From: Sipunculus nudus | Lineage: Eukaryota > Annelida > Sipuncula > Golfingiida > Sipunculidae | Reading direction: 5' to 3' | Assembly: GCA_026874595.1 (NCBI GenBank) | Contig: CM049310.1 | Coordinates: 36,781,558-36,845,557, forward strand | Length of the DNA stretch: 64,000 nt | Part shown: positions 58,851 through 64,000 of the stretch, piece after piece | Numbering within the stretch: position 1 is the first letter of the stretch | Layout of the letters: each line of letters begins with the position of its first letter | Notes under the pieces: model-generated | Databases searched by the model: none | Seen by the model: only the letters and a program-made list of their open reading frames with translations | What the model was told of the DNA's origin: nothing | Position numbers and translations under genes: made by a program

Positions 58851-59458
58851 AAAGCATTGTCATAAATTTTGTAACAATTACAAACTAAATATTCTGCAAT
58901 CTAAGGAATGCAAGCCTCCTTCGTGTGTGTGTGTGGGGGGGTACTTTGGGATGTTCCCTAAACCGTGTTTGCATTCACTTATTACAAGGTTTATTCATGC
59001 AAAGTGACCATATATTTGTCAATATACCTTGATGACGTTCCTGAATCCGGATCATGTGCCGGTTCCACACCAAATTCTAATCGATATTTTCATTGGCCCT
59101 TTCCCGAAAAGCCCTGAATCTTTCATAAGATTCCGTTCATGATTGTGTACATATGCATGTTGTGAATTAACACACAAACATACACACGAACGGGGAGAGG
59201 GATTCAGTGCATATTTAATTCTGCATAGAAGCTGACGGAGATATGATAACAGAAATCAGGAGATATGATAACAGACGGCCACCCTGGTAGTTTGGAGTAT
59301 TGCGCATCTCTCAAACAACAAAGTACCTGGTTTTGCATCACTAACACAAGAGGACACACAAACACACAGACATACACACACAATCATATTTTTACACTTA
59401 TGTCCACATGCGGCTTACTCATTTCAATGGCCACCACCAGTTATATGACGTATTATTT
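58851..59458. other. Intergenic interval
   Basis: A short (GT)n-G run lies at 58924-58940 and CA-rich tracts at about 59350-59385. A 19-base near-repeat AGATATGATAACAGA occurs twice at 59240-59275. No gene. Confidence 0.4.
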
Positions 59459-60114
59459 GTTACGGATCCTAATATCAACAGATCACGTAGTCGTGACGAG
59501 CCTAAATTTTGTTACGGAGATAAAAAAAACAGATTCCGCAACACATGGCAGCGTGAAATGTCTAGGGAATTTATAACGTACAACCCAGAAGAACAGTTCA
59601 CATAAATCTTCTCAGAGAATAACAGTCTAGTTCACTCACAAAATCAATCCGTTGTAATCCCATATGCAAACTGAAGACTATATAAAATCCGTCATAAATT
59701 CCGAATAAGATCTATAACTGCTGCATGTATCGGAAAAGGTCCCACAAACTGACACACACTCTTCCATGCCCGCTGGAATATTTCTCTCCTGTCCCTTCTT
59801 GGCTCTAAAACACAGCCCCTTATTTATAACTTTCACCTCAAGCCGAGAACTTTCCATTTCTCGAACAATCCAAAGAACCTAACATGATACACAGTACACA
59901 CGCGTTACAGGAAACATCTAGAACAACATCGCTGTGTTTCTACATATCAGGGTTCACACGTGGGCCGGCCCGGCTCGACCAGGCGAGAAAGCCCCAGACT
60001 AGCATGACCGCTGTTTACACGTGAGACCCCACGCATGGGCCGGGCTATACCGTCATAGCAACGGCCAATACCAGCGCCGCACATACACATACCATAAAAG
60101 AGACATCTGTAACA
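59459..60114 (-). mobile_element. Solo LTR, same Gypsy family, full length
   Basis: On the minus strand it begins TGTTACAGATGTCTC and ends GGATCCGTAACA, 656 bp. It has a TATA-like TTATAAATAAGGGGC, the GAGAGAAATATTCCAGCGG block and the conserved GAACCCTGATATGTAGAAAC and CACAGCGATGTTGTTCTAG segments seen in the LTRs at 3885 and 7310. No internal domain adjoins it, so it arose by LTR-LTR recombination or lost its internal part. Confidence 0.85.
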
Positions 60115-62110
60115 CATTTACATATTTTCAATTTTCAATCAGACCAATGAGTGTATATTGACGCTTTACGGGGGGGGGGGGGGCTGCTACCGATGAAAAA
60201 TAATTGTAGGATTAGCTTTACTTATTACATTTATATTCACCAACACATACTTATTTAAATTTGAATGAGGGGTGGTCCTATTTGTGGGGTTGTGGCACAG
60301 CGGGGCTCCACTGTATATATTATCATGTTACGTCTAGTGATACATATGGTGTAAATCAAAAAGATATGATATTGAATGTTTTGATTTTGTAGGATTAGCT
60401 TTACTTCTTACATTTATATTCACCAACACATACTTATTTAAATTTGAATTAGGGGTGGTCCTATTTGTGGGGTTGTGGCACAGCGGGGCTCCACTGTATA
60501 TATTTTCATGTTACGTCTAGTGATACATATGGTGTAAATCAAAAAGATATGATATATAATGTTTTGGTTTTGTATCTCTTTCGACCTGAGCACTTTAGAA
60601 GCCAATTACGTGTATAATACAATTTTATTTGCGCTTGGCAATAGCAAGGTGTTTTGTTTAGACTTTTTGCAGGCCCTCCGGCGAATCTGCATGTATTACA
60701 GTGTTACCAGTAGTTTCATCCATATATTGTTGGTGTTTCTTCGAATATAATGAGATTACACCCATTTTGAAGTAAGTATTCTTCTATATCGTTAATGAAT
60801 ATTGAAAATAACAGAGGTGACACATTTTCCCCATGACTTAAGCTAGTCGTACTGCTATATTATTCTGACATGTGCCCTCTTGCATAGATACATGACTTAA
60901 TATTACTCTACTAGTTAACTAATACTTTGCCTTTTAAACTAGTCTTGCTTAATTTCAACAAGAGCGTAGCTCACCAGACATTATCGAATGCTTTGTGCTG
61001 ATGTTAAACACATAGCTTTCTGCTGCCTATTAACAACTGCGTGACCTTCTCAACAGGTACATTTGGTTTGTAACATAGAACATTCTAGACCCACGTTGAT
61101 TTTCTTTTATAATGTGTGTTAAATCGTTTATTTATTCAGTCTAACATTGAGAACCCTAGTAAAGTAATGGTAGTCCACTGTTACAGTAATTGTCTCAATC
61201 AACAGTTGACGCCACAAGCATTCATGTGGAGACTGGCTCCATGCCTAACAGATGCGGCGCCATCTAGGAAAATTCTAGTAAATTACTAACTCTCCAAAAT
61301 TTTCATTTATATTTACTCTATTTGTCCTTAAATTAAATAAATGTATAATATTCTACTTTCAAATCCCGGTTTTATTTTCCTAATGAAAATCGAATACTAT
61401 TCACCTTATTAAAGCTATTTACTAGATATACATTTCTAAAGAAAGCTTCGTTCATGAACAAAAATATATAGTACACTTTAATAAACCAGTGTATTAAGTA
61501 TTATTTTTGGAGAATACAATAAAATAAAGAAACCAAAAATCTCACCACCAATTTCGCAAAGTCAAAACAATCTGTGTTTACAAAATTTCTTGTTTATAAA
61601 ATTTCTTGGTTGACCTTGGTATTATATGGAGAAGTTTTAAAAAATGATCAAGAAATGACAACAATTAATAGCGCCATCCGTTGGTCATACTATAATCAAG
61701 CATTACTGACTGATCGAACCGACTTCAGGCCCTGGCTTTCAATAAGATGTTTAGTAATGGCACGTTCTGATTGTGATGCAATTTTCTATTTTGCATAGAG
61801 AGATTGTTTGCCAGGCTTTATATGTAGACATATTTTCTGTCTTAAAAAGGGTGAGGGAGGGGAAGAGGGCTTGGGTTACACAACGAATATCGGTGCATGT
61901 CGGCCGTGTTGATGTATAAGTTTTCTGGATTCTGGCACGTATCATATCCAATTACCACTACAGGGTGATCAGCTTCGTATCATTCTATCAGATCTACATA
62001 TGACAAGTATTCCAGGTTCTCCGAATTTCACGCCCAGCCAACACACTGGTTTAGCCACACCAGCACGCCACCACTTGACAAAATGTGTTCACCGATTGAG
62101 CGATATTACA
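60115..62110 (-). mobile_element. Jockey/CR1-type LINE copy with internal duplication
   Basis: On the minus strand the RT motif B is intact as GENVSPLLFSIFINDIEEYL near 60835-60775. Motif A is reduced to HKAFDNVW near 60995-60970. Further upstream blocks match 11.4-11.9 kb (GTGCATGTCGGCCGTGT at about 61892). The 3' side contains a 184-bp direct duplication (60205-60388 and 60389-60572). The frame is broken, so the element is inactive. Confidence 0.7.
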
Positions 62111-62483
62111 AGCACCACTGAATCCATCCTCTTGTCACCTATCGAACCAGCCTTCCCACTGATTGAACATGGTTCCTTTACTTTGACCGCCCATCAACCT
62201 AAATTATGCTGTTATCCCCTCTAAATAAAGCTTAAAACAACTTTTCAATCTCCCTACTTGGCCGCTCCCACTAATGGATGCTCTTATTTACCACAAGGTA
62301 TGAAAGCTGACATTAACACACGAGAGGTCATGCGAAGAGATGGTCATAAAATTCTTGAATATTCGGACATTAGGAACAACAGGCCACATTATGCTGGTGT
62401 ATTCAGAAACAAGAGGATATGGAGTCTTATTAGCATACGGGGGTCAAGGTATAAACCTAACCCATTAAACAAAACCTTTTTTT

Positions 62484-62523
<40 letters not shown>

Positions 62524-62790
62524 CTTAAGGCTTCTGATTACAAAAACAATAGTGCATGACTATAATTTTTTTGCGAACTTCTTTTATTAATAAAAGCTTG
62601 TTCATCCTATAAAATTTAACACATTTCATTTAGAACATTTAACAAAAACAAGCTTAAACACCTTTTGGTAGAAAAAGGCAACCTTTTGGCAAACATTCTA
62701 CCCTAGGTCTCCAGCATGTTAACCAAATATAACGTTGAAAATGAAGTTATAACAACGGCATTAACATCTTCTGACAATACAGGTGTTTAC
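62111..62790. other. Non-coding interval with (GT)n
   Basis: A (GT)n microsatellite lies at 62486-62522. No gene is recognised. This would be intron or 3' flank of the second gene. Confidence 0.4.
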
Positions 62791-62848
62791 CTGTTGTGAG
62801 AGCTGGTTGAGATCAGCGGGGCTTCCACACTTCGGAGATCTGGTCTTA
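62791..62848 (-). CDS. Second gene: possible small exon
   Basis: A 58-nt stretch would read KTRSPKCGSPADLNQLSQQ. It is bounded by GTTCTCTAG|T and ACAACAG|GTAAAC, both reasonable splice sites. Its phase-2 start fits the proposed phase-2 end of the EGF exon (AA+T = Asn). No domain is recognisable in so short a piece. Support comes only from splice sites and phase, and it could be chance. Confidence 0.3.
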
Positions 62849-63265
62849 CTAGAGAACGACTCGGCTTCAAAATCTGCTGCCCATAATGCACCGGGGCTTC
62901 TCAATACAGCGTAGGTATAAATGTAGTGCAGAGGGTGATGTAGTCCGTTCAAATGGAGGAATTGTTTCAAAGCAAAATAACATGAAGATGGGTGTGTGTT
63001 AGAGACTTTATGGAATAAGTAGTATTTTGTAAGCAAGCACATGTGAATGCAAACAGGTGTTTGCTTGAAATGTAACGTATTTTTATTTTAAAGTTCGACA
63101 GGTACGTACAATAAAGGCCATAGTACTTTCATGTTCTGATATTAATCAAATAGCAGTCTGTTGAATATTTATCTAAACCTGGATCATAAGTAATCTGGCA
63201 CACAATGTTTATATGACCTCAGTCCTCAAAAATGCATAGCAAGCTTGAAGAGCAGTTATGACGAC

Positions 63266-63389
63266 TTCCGGCAGACCATCCCGTCTCCATGGAAACCTCG
63301 AGGACACGGCCCACATTTGTAACCAAGGCCTGGGGCGCCGATGTCAATACAGTTCACACCAGGGAAGCAGGCGGCGTCCTTGCACCCAT
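63266..63389 (-). CDS. Second gene: thrombospondin-type EGF exon
   Basis: The exon reads DGCKDAACFPGVNC, then GLGYKCGPCPRGFHGDGMVC. CFPGVxC...YxCGPCPxGFxGDGxxC is the EGF variant of thrombospondins and related matrix proteins. The acceptor GATATAG|AT is phase 1 and joins the edge exon as G+AT = Asp. The right boundary is firm. The left end is not: the frame meets TAA soon after CRKSS. The only nearby donor after the last cysteine is CGGAA|GTCGTC (phase 2), a poor site, and I placed the end there. Confidence 0.75.
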
Positions 63390-63964
63390 CTATATCTATA
63401 TGGTATATAACATGTTACAATGATAATTATCATCATCATTTGAAAATAGTAGCATGCAGCAGTACTTATAATAATTACTAGTAAACGAACTCCACACTCT
63501 GAATGCCCCAAGAGATATCTTAGATTTAAATCTAACAGCAGAAAAAATGAAGAAAATCTATCATATAGAAATGACATTTAAACAAGTTAAGATGTCATGT
63601 AAGGTAACTGCAAATGGTATGCAAGTAAAATAGTTGAACCAGTCAGCATATAAGGAAAATACAGCCACTTCAACTCCTATCTTTACTGGCAGTTGTAAAA
63701 AGTAATTAGCACTTGTAACTGAGTTTGAGTTTATAATGATGGGTGGATTTATATGCGGACCCAGGCAATACGGAGTTATACTTCCCCCATTGTCTTCTAT
63801 CTCGCTATAATTTCAAGCTCATTTGCCTGAAGCCGACCCCTTTTTTCGGCACACGCTGCCCTCGCAGGCAATTCAAATTCGGACAATCTAATTAGGAATA
63901 TTGAAGTTTAATATGTTTATTTAATATTTAGGCTGCCAAGGTATACAGATAATGGAATCCTTAC
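63390..63964 (-). other. Intron of the second gene
   Basis: It runs from GTAAGG after the edge exon to the GATATAG acceptor before the thrombospondin-type EGF exon, about 575 bp. No internal feature is seen. Confidence 0.65.
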
Positions 63965-64000
63965 CTTTTTCACAGAACCGTCCTTCCCAGCCTGTTGAGC
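63965..64000 (-). CDS. Edge exon of a second gene: end of an EGF module
   Basis: The minus strand enters the window inside an exon reading STGWEGRFCEK, the typical end of an EGF domain (GWxGxxC). It then meets the donor AAAAAG|GTAAGG. The last base is phase 1 and completes Asp with the next exon. The gene continues beyond the right edge. It cannot be the same transcript as the 41-20 kb gene, because that gene has its own promoter and signal exon downstream. Confidence 0.75.

Overview
The window is nuclear DNA of an animal. It has split genes with GT-AG introns, a TATA promoter, many (TA)n microsatellites, low GC, and remains of several retrotransposon and DNA-transposon classes. The mix (Tx1-type L1 LINEs, a Ty3/Gypsy element with integrase before reverse transcriptase, tRNA-derived SINEs, repeats with 'GTCCGTCCGTC' ends) suggests a marine lophotrochozoan, most likely a mollusc. 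The species is inferred, not proven. Nearly all short open frames here are chance frames or decayed transposon pieces.

The main host locus is one gene on the minus strand, from a TATA box near 41.25 kb down to about 20.7 kb. Nine exons can be read: a signal-peptide exon (41166-41045), thrombospondin type 1 (30236-30028), sushi/CCP (28440-28267), Eph-receptor-like cysteine-rich (26627-26472), sushi (25809-25633), calcium-binding EGF (24536-24408), a divergent sushi-like exon (24009-23800), a 669-nt exon with no family I recognise (22555-21887), and a second Eph-receptor-like exon (21024 to about 20878). The first junction is phase 2 and every later one is phase 1. All join in frame to give at least 664 residues of a secreted mosaic protein. 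Intron 1 is 10.8 kb and full of transposon debris. A damaged partial copy of the sushi-like exon (22985-22935) lies inside the gene.

A second minus-strand gene enters from the right edge (64000-63965, 63389-63266, perhaps 62848-62791). Its exons encode EGF modules, one of the thrombospondin type.

The rest is mobile or repetitive. 0.84-1.4 kb: LINE 3' fragment. 1.38-3.88 kb: L1/Tx1-like LINE. 3.89-7.85 kb: decayed Gypsy element with the Gmr1-like order IN-RT-RNase H. 7.84-8.33 kb: inverted LTR. 8.98-10.08 kb: array of about 280-bp units. 10.6-11.9 kb: minus-strand LINE. 14.45-15.65 kb: 98-bp satellite. 16.5-17.3 kb: solo LTR. 17.8-19.5 kb: element with internal 320-340-bp tandem repeats. 35.3-36.8 kb: hAT-like insertion. 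38.2-39.2 kb: LINE RT remnant. 44.5-45.2 kb: 5'-truncated LINE with a perfect 15-bp target duplication. 49.4-50.0 kb: PIF/Harbinger-like MITE. 53.6-56.1 kb: second element with the 320-340-bp array. 58.7 kb: SINE. 59.5-60.1 kb: solo LTR. 60.1-62.1 kb: second minus-strand LINE copy.
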